Shown one piece after another: positions 14,001 to 27,500 of a stretch of DNA of 64,000 bases; position 1 is the first letter of the stretch, and the number at the start of each line of letters is the position of its first letter. Source of the DNA: Certhia americana (taxonomy: Eukaryota > Chordata > Aves > Passeriformes > Certhiidae); the NCBI GenBank assembly GCA_018697195.1, contig CM031870.1, positions 10,800,198 to 10,864,197 on the forward strand, read 5' to 3'. A model generated the notes under the pieces. The model was not told the origin of the DNA. It ran no database searches and saw nothing but the letters and a program-made list of their open reading frames with translations. The position numbers and the translations under genes are program-made.

Positions 14001-16394
14001 TCAAAAAACCCTCAAAATATTGTGCCAGAGGAATAGACCACAACCTGGTGCTTTCCATTTATAGAATACAGCTCAAACAACTTGGTCACACAGAACCCCT
14101 CTCCTCCTCTCATGATAAAAACTCATGGTGACAAAATGATCTCAACTCATCCTCTCAGACTGCTTCCAACCTTACAAATTAATTTAATTCTCCAACTTGA
14201 CTTTCGGAGACTTTCCTACACCCTGCAGATTCTTTCTGCTGCTCCCCTCTTCATCTTTACAAGCACCACATTTCTCTCATTCTTAGAAAAAAATATGAAA
14301 GCCATTGGATTTTCCGAACCTCCCTGGGTGGCTGCCCTCAGGGGTGGGCTGTACAAATGCAGCTCATTAACCTCAGGCCAGGCACAGCCACAGCTGCTGG
14401 GGGGCTGTGGGGTCCCCAGCCTCACTGCTCTCTCAGATGCTCAGCAGCACTGGTGAGTACCAGCAGTTTCTGAGGATACAGCACAAAAATAACCTAATGT
14501 CTAACGCTATAGGAACAGGAGGAAGCTCAGTGCTTTATGAGAACCTAGTTATAATGTCCTCTAGGCTTTGACCTTCTATGAATGCAGAGTTTAATAGTGG
14601 TGGAGACTTTCTATTGCCCCATTAGTCATCGGCTGGACAGAGTTTAGCAGTGGGTGCACTGACAAAGGTGATGTTCGTGCTACAAAGCTTAAAGACAGAA
14701 ACATAGCACAACTGTAGAAGTACAAATGTGGTCAGAATTAGTAGTGAACTTGAAAAATCTTGGACTCCTCTACACAGGTGAAGCCTCAGGTTCTATTCCT
14801 GAGTTGTCTTGTCAGCCAAGTAATTTCTCTGTCTGACTTGGTTTCCTCCTTTGCTCCCTACAGCAGAGTAACAGTGCTGATCTCTCCTGCCTGGCTGTAT
14901 GTGAGAACTGGCTGTTTCCACTGTGGTTCTAAGGATGTTGCTTGTATCACAACTACAGATTTCTTTTTAATGGTATCAAAATGTGATAAGTATTGTACAA
15001 ACATACAGACGTATACAGTCCTAAACCTGAATTAATAAAGTAGCAATCTGTTACAGAGGGAAAGTTTATTCTTAAACATGTCTCAGAAGATGAGAAGGAT
15101 AAATCTGTGTTCAAAGAGAGTGGATAAGTTTGTGCAATCACCCCTATTTATCTTACAGGTTTGATTTGGAAATCTGAAAGAAAATCTCACAGTGTTTGAC
15201 AAAATTTCCAAACTTTTCCATATACGTAACTTTCAATTAAAAAGTGAATCTGAATTTATTGTAACATGGAACATTGACTGTTCTACTGCAGAGGGAAGAA
15301 GATAGAAAGAAATTGTCCTTCTTATGCTGCTCAGAAAGATTTTGTCCTTCTCGTGTCTCTCACATTACCTGCTCTTCTCATTTCCATATTTTTGTTTTCT
15401 TCTTCGTTTTGCTCCATGGCAGGAAATAATGCTGAATACCAATGTATTCATTCATTTACAGATAATTTCTCTGAGCATGACACACAAGCACTCAGCTTTT
15501 CCAAATACAAATCAAGGCTGGTTGCCTTAATTACTCATGTATTTCTGCAGTGCACAGGTGAAATGGGCTTTCATTATCCTGCCTACGTTAAAAGAAGCAG
15601 CTAAATCTACATATTCTTTCAATGACTGCTCAATGTTCGGTACTGGCACAGATGAATCCTTGTCAGGAATAATTCAGTTTGCCTGAACAAGGAGTTTCAG
15701 GGAATGACTTTACTTTTAAGTCAGGAGATGAATAATAATCCAACTGATTGCTTTGGGAGGAACACTATAAAAGAAAATCCAGTGACTTTTTCACCCAGTT
15801 TACTGTTTCTGGGAGTATCAAAACAAAATTTAGACGTGCTATCATAAAAAAGAAAAATTTAGACATGTTATCTGTAAAAAGAGACTCTGGCTTCTCTTTC
15901 AAGTAAATTGGTAGCAAAGCATTAACAAAAAAAAAAAAATCACCAAGCAAAATGGAAATTCTAGCAATGCAGCAGTGCTTAAATTTTATGAGAGTTAGAT
16001 TATCACTAGGTACATAAAAATGAGCGGGAAATCTGCAGTCGAACAAGAGCTTGGTGCATAATTACTTTTCCTCTCTCACCAAATGGCTCCAGGTCAGAAC
16101 ACTTCATTTAAACATAAAGAGAGTGACAAAAGTGCTGACTTGTGGTAAATGTGTGCGACACAAGCAGATTTAACAGTTATAGAAGTTAAAAGAAATGTGA
16201 GACTGTAGGGGTGTTTTATTTTTATTTTTTTTTAATTGTTTCTCCACATAATCATTTTGGTCAAAAGGGACTGCTGTTGGTCTCCAGCTGAAAGCAGGGG
16301 TAGGTGGGTTGGGTTGGACACAGAGCAGTTTGGGACACCTCCCAGGACCCTTCCTGATCACCTGAACAGGAGAAAGCTCTAACACATGTCTGGA
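8094..16394. other. long unique non-coding region
   Basis: About 8.3 kb of AT-rich sequence without a recognisable gene, RNA or repeat family. Short A or T runs occur, for example near 10010 and 15928. A GC-richer patch at about 14325-14460 ends in a GTGAGT at 14452-14457 that matches a splice donor, but no conserved frame or convincing acceptor goes with it. The longest frame, at 14082-14456, has a translation that looks random. Confidence 0.5.
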
Positions 16395-16800
16395 TAGTCT
16401 TTCCAGTTCCGCCTTGTGCTTGTTGCCTCCTGATCTTCCCCTGTGCATTCTGAGCAGAAGCTGGGAAGCTTCCACCTTGGGCAGCTGCAGAGCCCCTCGA
16501 GGCCCTTCCTCTCCTCCAGGCTGAACAATCTCCTCAGCATCTTCCGTGCCTGGCGTTCCCAGCCCCAGGCCCCTTGGTGACTCTGCTGGGCTGGATCCAT
16601 TCTGTCACCGTCTGTTTGCAGCCTGCCTGGCAAACATGGCTCCAGCTGCACTGTCACCAGTGCCAGAGGAAAGGGGAAGGATCACTTCCCTCACCTGCTG
16701 GCTCTCACAGCTCAGAAGGCTGCTGGCCTGCCCTGCTGCAGGAGCACACCGTTGCCATGTGTCCTGCCTGTCCCTCAGGTCCTCTGACAATATTGCAGCT
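16395..16800 (-). mobile_element. CR1 LINE fragment, antisense
   Basis: Read on the minus strand, this matches the 3' part of CR1. On the plus strand the reverse-complement blocks appear in order: GTGCTTGTTGCC near 16416 with CCTGTGCA near 16440, CCTCCAGGCTGAACAATC near 16514, CTGCTGGGCTGGATCCATTC near 16582, then GGGGAAGGATCACTTCCCTC near 16672 with CACCTGCTGGCT after it, and CACCGTTGCC near 16747. It is more diverged than the 6085 copy and its 3'-terminal repeat is not clear. Frames of 85-92 codons on both strands here are chance readings in GC-rich repeat sequence. Confidence 0.8.
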
Positions 16801-19800
16801 TAATTAAAAAGAACTGCTGTTGTCAAAAAGGAAAGCATGTTGATGATCATTCCAGCTCAAACGACTGGCTCACTGCTCCCTTCATCCAAGATTGGTTTGC
16901 TGTTCCCTGTGTCTGAGACCTCCAAAGAGCAGCACACATTTTATGGGGCTTCATGGTCCATTCTGATGTTTGTGTAAAACAGGCTTGTCTGAGGAACAAA
17001 CTAGAATCTCTCCCATACTTCTTTTCCAGACAGACAAGAAATACTGTAATTTTCATTACTCTGAATAGAACAGTACTTTTAGTTCCAAATAAACAACTCC
17101 CTCCAGTGCACCTCCCAGTGTAAGCAGATGCTTAAGTCCAGTCTGATTCAGCAAAGGTTTAAGCATGTATCTAAGTGTCATTGCCTTCAGAATGAAAGTT
17201 AAGTGTTTGCTGCTATGCTTTGCTGAATTTTGGCCTCATGCTATAAGAAAAGGATAATTTGGCTCATTATATTTTGTGAATGACACAATGCCCCTGAACA
17301 TTAAAGTTTATATCTATTTGCATATATATATGCAGCATTAAGTTTGGCTCTCAACTCTGTAGAGATCAAAGTACACAGGGATCCTTAGAGACTATCAGAC
17401 AGCAATTACACTGCAAAATAAATTACAGGCAGTCTCCCTCCACATCTCACTATGTCCAGCTGCACATTTCCTTGGGTTCTTTTACTGCCCTTGAATGTGT
17501 TTTAGTTTTAGTTATTGCATAACTCTTAGATGATGGCTTATGAAACAACTACTACACTCCCACTGGTTAAACAAAGCTCAGTTTTAACAAGAATATTTTC
17601 TCAAAGTTGAAAAAGTAAAAAAACCCGAGAAAATTATTTTCTCATGGATTGTGCCTAACTGTTTCGAAAGGTCTTGTTAAGGCTTTTAAATAACTTTCTG
17701 CAGAGGACAGAGGCTGCAGGGTGGTCTCTGAACAAAGCACATCTTCCCATTTCTGGGCAGATTTGATGCCTTTTTACAGTTCCTGATTTCTGTGAATGTT
17801 AATTTATTTTGAAGCTGTCTGTGTTCATGCTCAAAGCATTCCTGTCACAGTCTCAGCATGCACTGGGTGCAGGGTTCCACTCTCACTCATGGAAAGTGCT
17901 TGTGACTGGAAGTGTGAGAAAGTCAAGTCCGAGTTACTCCACCGCAATGCCTAATTGAAGAATGTCTCTGCATAAGGACTCTTGCCTGGCACACTGATGG
18001 GCTCTGACATTCTTTTTCTCTATCAATTTCAAGTGGTTATTTGTGACTTTAATGATAAATTACCAGTATTGACATCGTAATTATATCTGACTGCACTTGG
18101 GATAGAGATTTAAGAACAGATTGAAGAACTGAGATATTCAGCTCCTTTCATCAGTCTTTATGAGGTGAAACACAGCATCTGAAATGCTGAGCTCAACTGA
18201 TCACAATGTTTAGATGATTTTTGGTGTTTTCTTTCTAGTAAATTGTTAGTCGGCGATTGTGATCCCAAAAACCTGAAATTATCTTTTCAGCTGCTGAAAC
18301 ATATTGATCAGGAAAGAAATAGCCCCTTTCCCCAGTCCCATATGTGCATACCAGATCCAGAATAACAGGCAATGGCAGCTGAGAACTGTAGATTTTGACC
18401 CACCTGTAAAGGCAGTCCACAGAAATACTGTTTTTCCCAGCATTTTGAATGCTTCCTCTACACCTATCCAGCTCACACACGCAGGTGCTGAAGATGCTAG
18501 ACCTTCACTGGGACTCCTCCCATTGGAATCTTCAGCTGGAAGTCAGTGTTCACTGTAGGCAGAGCAGGCAATTTGTGAAGGGCTGAAGAATAAGGTGGCA
18601 AAGCAGCCATGATTAATTTGCTTATTTTGCCTGGGTGAGAGCTCTGGAAAGCCTGAGCCATAGGCAGGGATTGTAACACGGGATTAGGAGCCTTGACTTG
18701 CATCAGAGCAATCACTGACCCTGTCACACTCATCCTGCAGTGGTAGCAGGAGCAGCAAACCCTGCTCTCCATCCCAGCTTCATCCCCAGTTCTGGGACAT
18801 GACACCCAAACCAGGAGCCAGTCCTGCTCACTTCTTAGGAAACTGAAATCTGACCTCTTATTAAACCATGTAATCCTCTACAACCGGGTACAGGTGTTGG
18901 AACTTTGGCCAAAACAGGTCAGCCCTGCATTAATGCAATTCCATCTAACAAAGGCTGGAAAGGTGATGCTTGTTGCTGTCACCAAAATCGAATCTGTTAT
19001 TTCTCAACAGGTCAGCTCTTAACCAAGAAAGTTTTGCACCACTTCTGTTGCCTTCCAGCCATTCCAAGCATATTTCCAAGTATCCCCTACAATGAGAAGC
19101 AAGCACACAAACCACACAAATCCCACTGTAGCCTGCTGGTGTCTCAATACCACTGCATCTTGCGTACTAAAGATTTTTGTCTTGCTCTTCTCTATTTCTC
19201 CCTTGAGATGCTAATTTAGAGTTCTTTGAGAAGAGGAATATTTTTTCCCCTTTTAATGTACAATGCCTTTGCCAAATGGTGTGCTGGTGTTTGATTAGGA
19301 CTTTAAGCTCTATAACAATAGAAATAAATGAGACTAAAAGTATGCAGTTCAATATTTTACAGCAATGGTAATTTTTGAATTGTGCAATCAAAGTTTAACC
19401 CAATCCCTGTCTAGAGAGAAGCTCTGTGAGGCTGTGGTATCTAGAGGTACCTGAAAGCCCATGTGATTTGTGACTTTTTCCTTCAGTTTCCTGAGTTTTC
19501 AAACTTGCACAGCATGAATTCTTCCTAAAGACAAATATCAAAAGATGAACAGGAACAGGGTGATTTGTGATGCATAAATCTTGGAAAGTTCAGAAGCTAT
19601 GCTCTAATGGGATATGCACCACAGATTTTGAAAAGCTATCTGAAACTGAAGCAAAATTCGTATTTTGTAAAGCAGAGTTTAGGGGATCAGAGTCTTTCTT
19701 GCCCAAGGTGAATTTGGTTATGTCATTCCATAGAAAGCATATCATAATTTAGATTAATGCTCTTGACTGAGACAGAAACATTAGGTAATAGTATGAAAAT

Positions 19801-20934
19801 AAGGAAAGTGACTCTTGCAATCTAAAATAAGATTTCCATTTTCAGTAAAAGCTACAGATAATAGAAGGAATATTCATGTGCTTTATTATTTTATTCGGAG
19901 TTTTCCATCTATCCCTGAAAAGGATTTTTTTTTTAATTTAAGAGAAAAAGTAAAAGAGCTTTGCATTGAACTGCATAACCAGTGAACCAGACAATCCCAA
20001 ACTGCTCAAGCATATCCGACATCTGCTTGAAGAACTCGATTGCAAATAGCAGGAGTTTCCATTACAGTACACACAGAGCTGGGCTGGGGGAGGTGGCATT
20101 AGAAAGTGTGATTCCCATTTAGTAATTATGCCTTGATTGTTGTTTATATGTTTGCTCTGCTGTAACTTGCCTGCCTTATGGTGGCACTACTTCTAGAGAA
20201 AACACAAAAGTAATTTAGTTTTAAAGGGGAACTGAAAGTTTTAAGGCAGTTCAACATTTCTGTGAAACCGTAATAGCTGGAGATGACTGGATTGAGTTGA
20301 TAGAGTACTAATTTCAGTAGTAACTCACACTTTAATTCTCCTCACAGCAACAAACCTCTCTCCGTCCTTTCTGGCACACAATATAAATACTCTTTACACT
20401 GCAATCAATAGAACCTGGGAGAGAAAAAAATACTCATTTTTATTCCTCGGGGGCTTCATAAAAACCAAGTTTCCCCTAAGCTCTTATTTACTTCTATGTA
20501 AATGGGATTGGTTTTGTAATGAGTTGTAATCACCAGCACATAATTCATGTTCCATTCCTGTCTTCCAGATTTACCACCCAGTTTCTCCACTGGTGCCTGG
20601 GATCTGAGAGTCAGGAAGTGGTGATAAGTCTGTTACAGGCAATGCCCTGATACCAGTGATTACATCTAAAAAATCAGTATTTCCAAGACACAACCCTGCA
20701 GAGGGACACATGGTGGGAACAATGCTGTGACATCAGCTGTTCCTTGCATTCCTAGAGAAATGCAGAGGCTGAGTGGAAACTTCCTGAAGGTCTCCACACT
20801 TCCCTGTACATCTCACAAACCCTTGAGCATGGTGTGGTGGTGTAGCACCATGCCTGCTGGGTAGCTGCCATTCCTCAATCTGTTTTGGTCCAGCTAATGG
20901 GCATTTGTTCAATTCCACGTGTTCCAGCGCTTAG
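16801..20934. other. unique non-coding DNA, possible conserved patches
   Basis: AT-rich sequence with no recognised gene or repeat. The stretch at about 18025-18100 (TTAATGATAAATTACC and TAATTATATC motifs) and the one at about 20440-20550 have the unbroken AT-rich, TAAT-containing texture of conserved enhancers, but are too short to call. The frame at 18497-18805 on the minus strand looks random. Confidence 0.45.
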
Positions 20935-21230
20935 CACTTGGCCCCAGAAAATATTGTGTGATTAATGCATCAAAGGGCTTGTCTTAAAATCCTCCTCCCC
21001 TCACTTTCCAGTGTTTTATTCTCTCAGTTACATTTTCTCTTTGTTCCTTTCTGCAAACCCTAGTGTAAATGTTTTTTGAGTAATTAATGTGTCAAATACC
21101 AGACCTGAATTTTCATGGGCAATTAGTGGGCTGAGTAAAGCTAGCAAAACGCATTTCAGTTTTAATAGTGAATTGTGGCTCATTTGCTGTTTTGCAGAAA
21201 TATATCCTGTAATACTGAGAGCTTCATACG
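20935..21230. promoter_or_regulatory. candidate conserved non-coding element
   Basis: Motifs seen include ATTAATGCAT at 20961-20970 overlapping ATCAAAG (TCF/LEF type) at 20969-20975, TAATTAAT at 21081-21088, and AATTAG at 21121-21126. The sequence between is not simple repeat and not a recognised transposon. Such a mixture is common in vertebrate developmental enhancers. The call rests on texture only, because conservation cannot be tested here. Confidence 0.3.
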
Positions 21231-24115
21231 CCTGTATATTTTTTATTTTTATTTTGCCTACCAAAGCTCCCTCTCCTTTTCTATTTTTCACCACGTACAA
21301 GATGCTGCTTGTAGTCTATTACAATTTGCATATTGTCCTTCTACCTCATCGATAATTGATCAGGTTAACATCTGCTTTCTGCTGGTGCCAGGAGAAATTC
21401 GTTTTTTTCCACAAATTCCTCTAATAATTCCTCAGGGCCCCGCAGAATTGCAGTTCCCAAAAGAGGGGTGCCACGTGCCTCCCACAGCAGTACAAGGCAC
21501 ACAGCCTGCCCACATGGTTGTCCCTCCCTGAGGAGCTCAGGAGAGGCTCCAGGGCTGTGTGAGGGCTCACCAGCTGAATTACACATGGTGGCACAGTGAA
21601 GCTGGCTGTTGTTGGCAATGCAAGAACATCATAAATAGGATTACAGAGGAACCTCACAGTCCCCAAAGTCCTGCTGAAAGCATGAGACACCCATTGTGAG
21701 GAGAGCAGATGAATGCTCAACAAACTGCCTGGAGAGAAGCGCCAATGTGCAGCTTTAGCAATGGGACATGTACTCCCAACCAATTTATGAGTGTGGAAAC
21801 TACATTGCTTTGATGTTGCAGGGCTATTGGAAAGACTTTTATTTTCTCCATGGTTTCTGGGTATTCAGCCATCTGATTCAAAAAATACCACAAGCGGAAT
21901 CAGTTCAGCTTAGAGACAAGCAGTCAAAATGATTAGCAAGGCAAGGAGCTGGTTCAGGCTCAAGGACACAGCATAGTAGTCTGACTGGCACAATCCATCA
22001 CAGGTTGCATGTACCATAATTGTACACCACAGATTTGTAAATCATCTCTTGGTGTCTGTGTTGACAAGGAATATGTGAGAGCTCCCTTGGTAGGTTACCT
22101 TCTGTCTAAACACACCATCCTGGCACTTAAGTGTACCCAGTGCATCTATAGGAGGTTCCTGAGGAGTATCAGAGGAGGATGAGATTGAACAATGCATTGT
22201 AGCAGAGGCATGTCATGACCTGGAGGGCAGGCTGACCTTCCCACCCAAAAGAACTGCCTTTCTTGGGCACAGATAAAAGGGTTAAGATTAGGGCAGAAGT
22301 ATGCACCAAGGCTTTTAGTATACAGTTCTATTTTCTTGAACACACTGTGCCTTAGAAGGAATGTGCTTTCATTAAAAAAAACTGCCACCCTCATTGGAAT
22401 CTTCAATTTCAAGCACATCTAGATAAAGCCCTACTAGCACCAAGATACCGATTATCACTGCTGCACAGTAATGAGTGTAATGTCCCATCAGTGTCATGGG
22501 ACCCAAAGTACTCTCAGCCACAGGTAGAGTAAGGGAGGACTGTGACACAAGGAGTGCATGGGAGGGACAAATGTGCTGATCATGTTCCAGTCATCCATAA
22601 CAAAGAGTGAAGATCAGAAGTGCGGTTATTGAGGAGAGCAGAATGAGAATGAATTTGTCAACAATCAGTATGCCACATGGGATGGCAATTTCTAAATGCA
22701 ATTAGTAGCTTTGGGTGAACAGTTTGACACAAAATGCAACCTCTATATTACTTTGGAAGGTACCAAGAGCTCACCCCAAAGAGAAAAGCTCTCTGCAGGT
22801 ACATCTGCTTCAACTTGCCTGACTTCATATCACCAGCCCAGAGTCCTCCTGTGCAGGACACTGTAACTGGATTCTTTGCTCACCTGGATGTATTTGTTCC
22901 TGTCAATTACCTGCTGTTGTAGTGTCATAAAACTCCTGTGTCGTATATACACAGGATACTAAGGATACTTTTCCACATTTCACCTACTCTGTTCATGGCA
23001 GTATAGCTGTTTCTATTGATACTCACATTAAAAACCCCAGATATTCATTCCAGAAAGATCTTTGTCCTCACTTCAGATATATGATTCACAACCCTCTCCT
23101 TCCTCCGCAAAGCCTATAATGTAGGCAGTATACTTTAATAAGCTTAAGGGAAAATAAAACACATGAAGGAGGATCAAGCAGAGTTGCAGCAGTCAAACCC
23201 CACACCAGACATGCAGGCAGGTCCCTGCTATGAAGCCAAGAAAGAGACAAAGAAAAATGAGTTGTCAAGGAGATGATTCTACTGAAGAGACTCCTCCTGG
23301 AGCTGGACATCTGTGTGCTTCACATGCCAAGTTTAAATCATCAGTCAGCTAGTTGCGGGGGGTTGAGGGGTGCAAGACAGGAGTAAATGTTCATTGCAAG
23401 AGCTGGGAAGGGTGTGCTGCAGCACAGACCCCAGGCTGCAGCTGCTGGCTCCCCACTTCCAAAGTCTGTTCATCCTCAGGGGATGGGGTAAGAGCAGCAA
23501 CCCAGCACTTTGCTTGCTCCAAAAGGCTTTCCAGCTGCTTTTTGCAGATCCAAGTTTCATTTTAAGGCTATAACTTTTGAGTGTTTCCCCATCACGACAG
23601 CAGGTTTTATTTTCTATTTGAATTGCTCAGACCCGAAGTAAAGCTCATTTGTATGGATTATAGGAAAACAATGATTACTGCTCCAAATACAAACTCACAT
23701 CCTGACACAGGCAGGCCTCCTAAAGGAGAACTCCAGGCCAGTTACTCAATCCTCTGTTCTTCCATTTTTGGAATTATTCTGACTTTCAGAGCATTTTCAA
23801 TGCAGTGCTTTTTAAGGACAGCATATTTCTAGACAATTGAGACAGCCAACAGTATGTACAGACTTTCTGCAAAGAAACTGCCTTATCATCCTACCTTTTT
23901 CAGCTACAATATAAATTTGGAGCACCTGGTTACATGTAAACCTGTATGCAAGAAGTTTCTGATCACACATGGTGATGTAGTGCAGCAGAAGCTGCAGGTA
24001 GCCCTTTCCCAGACTGCACTGAGATTGGCTGTCCCCTGACCAGGATGGGTCTGGGTCACAGTAGAGCAGGGTTGCTGAAGAACACAGCAGCAAGGCTACT
24101 CTCAACAACACCAGA
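21231..24115. other. unique non-coding DNA, nothing recognised
   Basis: Mixed composition, GC-richer around 21430-21560 and 23350-23530. Frames up to 120 codons occur on both strands of the GC-richer parts, with random-looking translations. No repeat family was recognised. Confidence 0.5.
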
Positions 24116-24273
24116 TGTAATAGCATCAAGGATTGGAGCAAAGAATAGGGAGAGATCTTCTGTGGGATTCCCCCAAGAAGTTTATTCTTGGAGAGAGGCA
24201 GAGACAAAAGATGAAAACCAGCATGGTGCACACTTTTAAACAGGGGAGGTACAGGGTGTGTGTCTGTGTGTGT

Positions 24274-24309
<36 letters not shown>

Positions 24310-24578
24310 ACGTGTGCGTACAATTCTTCATCCAATATGTATTGGACAAGAGATAAACAAAAGGAAGGACTCACAGAACTATAACCAATGACGGAAAACA
24401 AGGGGAGGATACAACCTGAATGAACCAATATTGCATCGAGGAACAGCAAAAGTTCTAGACTTTAAGGCAGGGTCTGTTAGGATTGACAACTTGACAGACA
24501 ACTGTGAAAGGGAGGAGAAAACTTGGACCAAACCAACCAACCTCAGGAAACCAGGAACAACCCATTAAAGAAATTACA
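24116..24578 (-). mobile_element. probable endogenous retrovirus LTR
   Basis: On the minus strand this reads as an LTR. A polyadenylation signal (TTTATT on plus) lies at 24181-24186, about 65 bases inside the left end, followed by a U5-like stretch ending in ..ATTACA. The proposed ends TGTAAT (24116-24121) and ATTACA (24573-24578) are a perfect 6-bp inverted repeat enclosing 463 bp, a normal LTR length. No target-site duplication is visible, so the right-hand boundary is tentative. A TG/CA microsatellite sits inside it. No internal retroviral sequence was seen alongside. Confidence 0.6.
24256..24317. repeat. (TG)n microsatellite
   Basis: About 60 bases of nearly pure TG dinucleotide, with interruptions at TCTG, TATG and CACG. 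It lies inside the probable LTR at 24116-24578, about 70 bases from the polyadenylation signal. It produces the Thr-His and Cys-Val repeats in chance frames on the two strands. Confidence 0.97.
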
Positions 24579-27500
24579 ATACAAACCCACATTGAGAAAA
24601 AACACACCACCACAACATGGATATCAGCAATGCATGAATTTCTCTGCAAGCATACTGGAGTATCAGCTTTACACTCTCCAAGCCAGCATTTGAAGGAACA
24701 ATAAAACAAAGAAAAAGTGTAACATTAAAACATTAAGCAAAATGAAAATGCAACATTTACAAGGATCTGCAAATTCATGCAAGAGTTTAAATATCCTGGT
24801 AACTGCAACTGAGGAAGAAAAGAAATCTATAGGAGGGGAAAAATATAATCAATAGCATTTGAGCTTTAAGTGAAATTTTCAATTCTTTCTAGGATGGCAG
24901 GGTATGGATATCATTCATCCTCAGTTTCAGCAATAAGCCTGAATTTGCTCTGTTTTCAAGCTTTGTTCATCACATGCACGATACTCAGAGCTTGTGTTTT
25001 TCTTTAGTTTATTGATGGTCTTATTATATCCTTATTCATGAGAGAAACACTTTATTGTCCTGGTATTAAAACTGTTTCCTGTGAAAGGGGAGAGGTTCTG
25101 AAGTGAGGAATAATTTACAGCTTCAGAATACTGGAATAACTCTGGGCCTAAATCTGCAGCATTCATGAGTTTTCTGCCTGAAGACAGGGAGACTTACAAC
25201 CAGCAAAAGAGGAAAGTCCCAGTTAAGCTCTTCATGTCCCTGAGGAAGACTGATAATCACACAACAGGGAGAGCACTACTGGACGCAAAATACGTGTTGA
25301 AGATGAATTAATGAGAGGGGCTTGGAATGACTGTGGTTGTCTACCTCAATTTCATGCTCCCCTCAAATTCAGCAGTATCAGTTTCCTACCATGTCTCTCT
25401 GCTGATGAGGTCTCAGGTCAAGATTTCTGAAAGCTTCTATTTGAAAGGAAGGGTGTCTTAAAAAAAATAACATTGGAGTCAAATATGCATTGCCTACCTT
25501 GATGTCCATCTGACTAATGTAAAAATGAATGTGAAGTTTTTAAGGTGACTCTTCAAGCCAAGAAATTCATGTTAGCTCCTTAATACTATTACAATTATTA
25601 CTTAATACACACCTTAATACTATTACAATATTTAGCAAGTCCTTAGCCAACATTTCTAGTGAAAACAATGGGATGTTCCCTCTGTTCCAATCCAAGACCA
25701 GCAGATCCTCTGTCCCTCTTACTGAACCCCCATTAGAGAGTCTGAAATCTATTAAATTTGTCTGCCTAAACAGAGCCAGTTCCCATTGAGAGGATAGGAC
25801 ACTGAAACCATTGGTTTCTGCCCCTGAGGTTATCAGCTGTGTTTCCATGGGCTTTGTTTCATGTGTTTTCATAACCTTTAATTTTTGTTTGAACTCAGAC
25901 CTGTCAGGCTTTTGGCCAGCTCTGGGATCCTTGTAGTTATCAGCCCTTTGTCCCACTGACAAAAATCTCCTGAAACTTACATAAATATATCACAAAAAAA
26001 GTACCAAAATTTTAGCCCACTGAAAAATATTTCTTGTACCCGTACAGAAAAACACCAGACTCTGATAAATAAAGTTCAAAGATGTAAATCAGACTTAACC
26101 CTCACTTGCACCTTCTATTAAAGCTTAAACCTGAAACTATGTGCTGTTAGCTTTGGTTTTGGTTTAAAAATGAGCTAGCAATGGAACTAGTAACCAAGCA
26201 ACAGTAATTGCTTCTCTGAGATTAAACCACAACATGACATTAAAGCTCAGCTACTGAACTTCCCTACAAAAGTGCAAAATTTTTTCAGGCAGAAGTTAAT
26301 TATGTAGAAGGGCAATTTCAATTTAAGTTGCAAGTGTCTCTGAGCTGTATGGAGGCAAAAAACAATGAGGTCAAGAGTTCAGCGTACCTGAGTTTTAAAT
26401 CTAGAGGAGGATTATTGTAGCTTCTAATTTATAATTGATGCATCCAGCCTCTCAAAATAATTTCAACTAAATCAAAATAAATGACCTTTAAATAACTGCT
26501 ATCCAATAATATGATTTTAACATAGAATTCACCATGGCTGTAATTGTTAGGATTTCACTTCTAAAGTGACAATACTATCATAAAAAAAAGAACTAGAGGG
26601 CATTGTGTGTCTTAGAACCAAACTAGAAAGTTCAAACTACTCTCTATGAACATTCAAACCTATTTCCAGATAACTAGCAAGGCCCTTTATGTTTACAAAT
26701 ATGAAATTACTCTTTTGGACTAATTATCTCAACTTGAGACTACCATCACTTTACAAATGATAAGTATTGTTTCTATTAAAAAATTTGGATCCTTTTCTTT
26801 TCTTTTTTCTTAAATATAAATTAATGAAAAATTAAGACTCAAGCAGATTTCTTCTTTGAGTGCTATACAGGTCAAGTGATTTTCAGGTATGAAATATTTA
26901 AAGCCATATCTAGGTTATAAGTCGCTGGAAAAAGGAGAGTGACATTTTGCAATCCACAGTAAAATTTTAGTTTGAAATAAGGGGATGGAACAGAGCAAAT
27001 ATAATTTTGAACATCAGCTGAGTGTAGAGGAAGTGAGAAGAGGAAGGCAAACGAGAATCCTGGAATAGGTAACAGCTTGTGAAATTTGGACTAACTTCGC
27101 CATGGTTTTCCTGCATGAACTCTGACAAGACCATCAGGTCTTTTTATGCTTCTGTACTCCATCTGAAAAATAAGAATATCACTTCTCATTTCTCTTCCTT
27201 AGAAGCCAGGGTGAAGATAGACCTTACATAAAATGCCGTGGCCATGAAATCTATAGTTCCTGAACCAAGCTGGACAGAAAGATAAGACAAGGCTCAACAG
27301 ATCTTGGAGAACAGACATGTCTCAGAAATGAGAGAATGGCTGATGGTTTCAAAACTGCAATACAAACTGACACAACTTTGGCACTTGAAAATCAGTGACA
27401 CATGCTGGGGGTGAGGTTCTGCTGACTGAGGCTGTTGTGGATGGAGTCCACACCTCTGCCATGGCTGAGGTGATGTTGCTCCCCACTGAGGACATCACGA

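Noticed and set aside
14230..14457. Possible exon ending at a GTGAGT donor
   Set aside because: The donor matches well but the upstream acceptor is weak, the frame is not protein-like, and no neighbouring exon could be found.
24126..24449. Frame with a His-Thr repeat
   Set aside because: It is the translation of the TG microsatellite inside an LTR.
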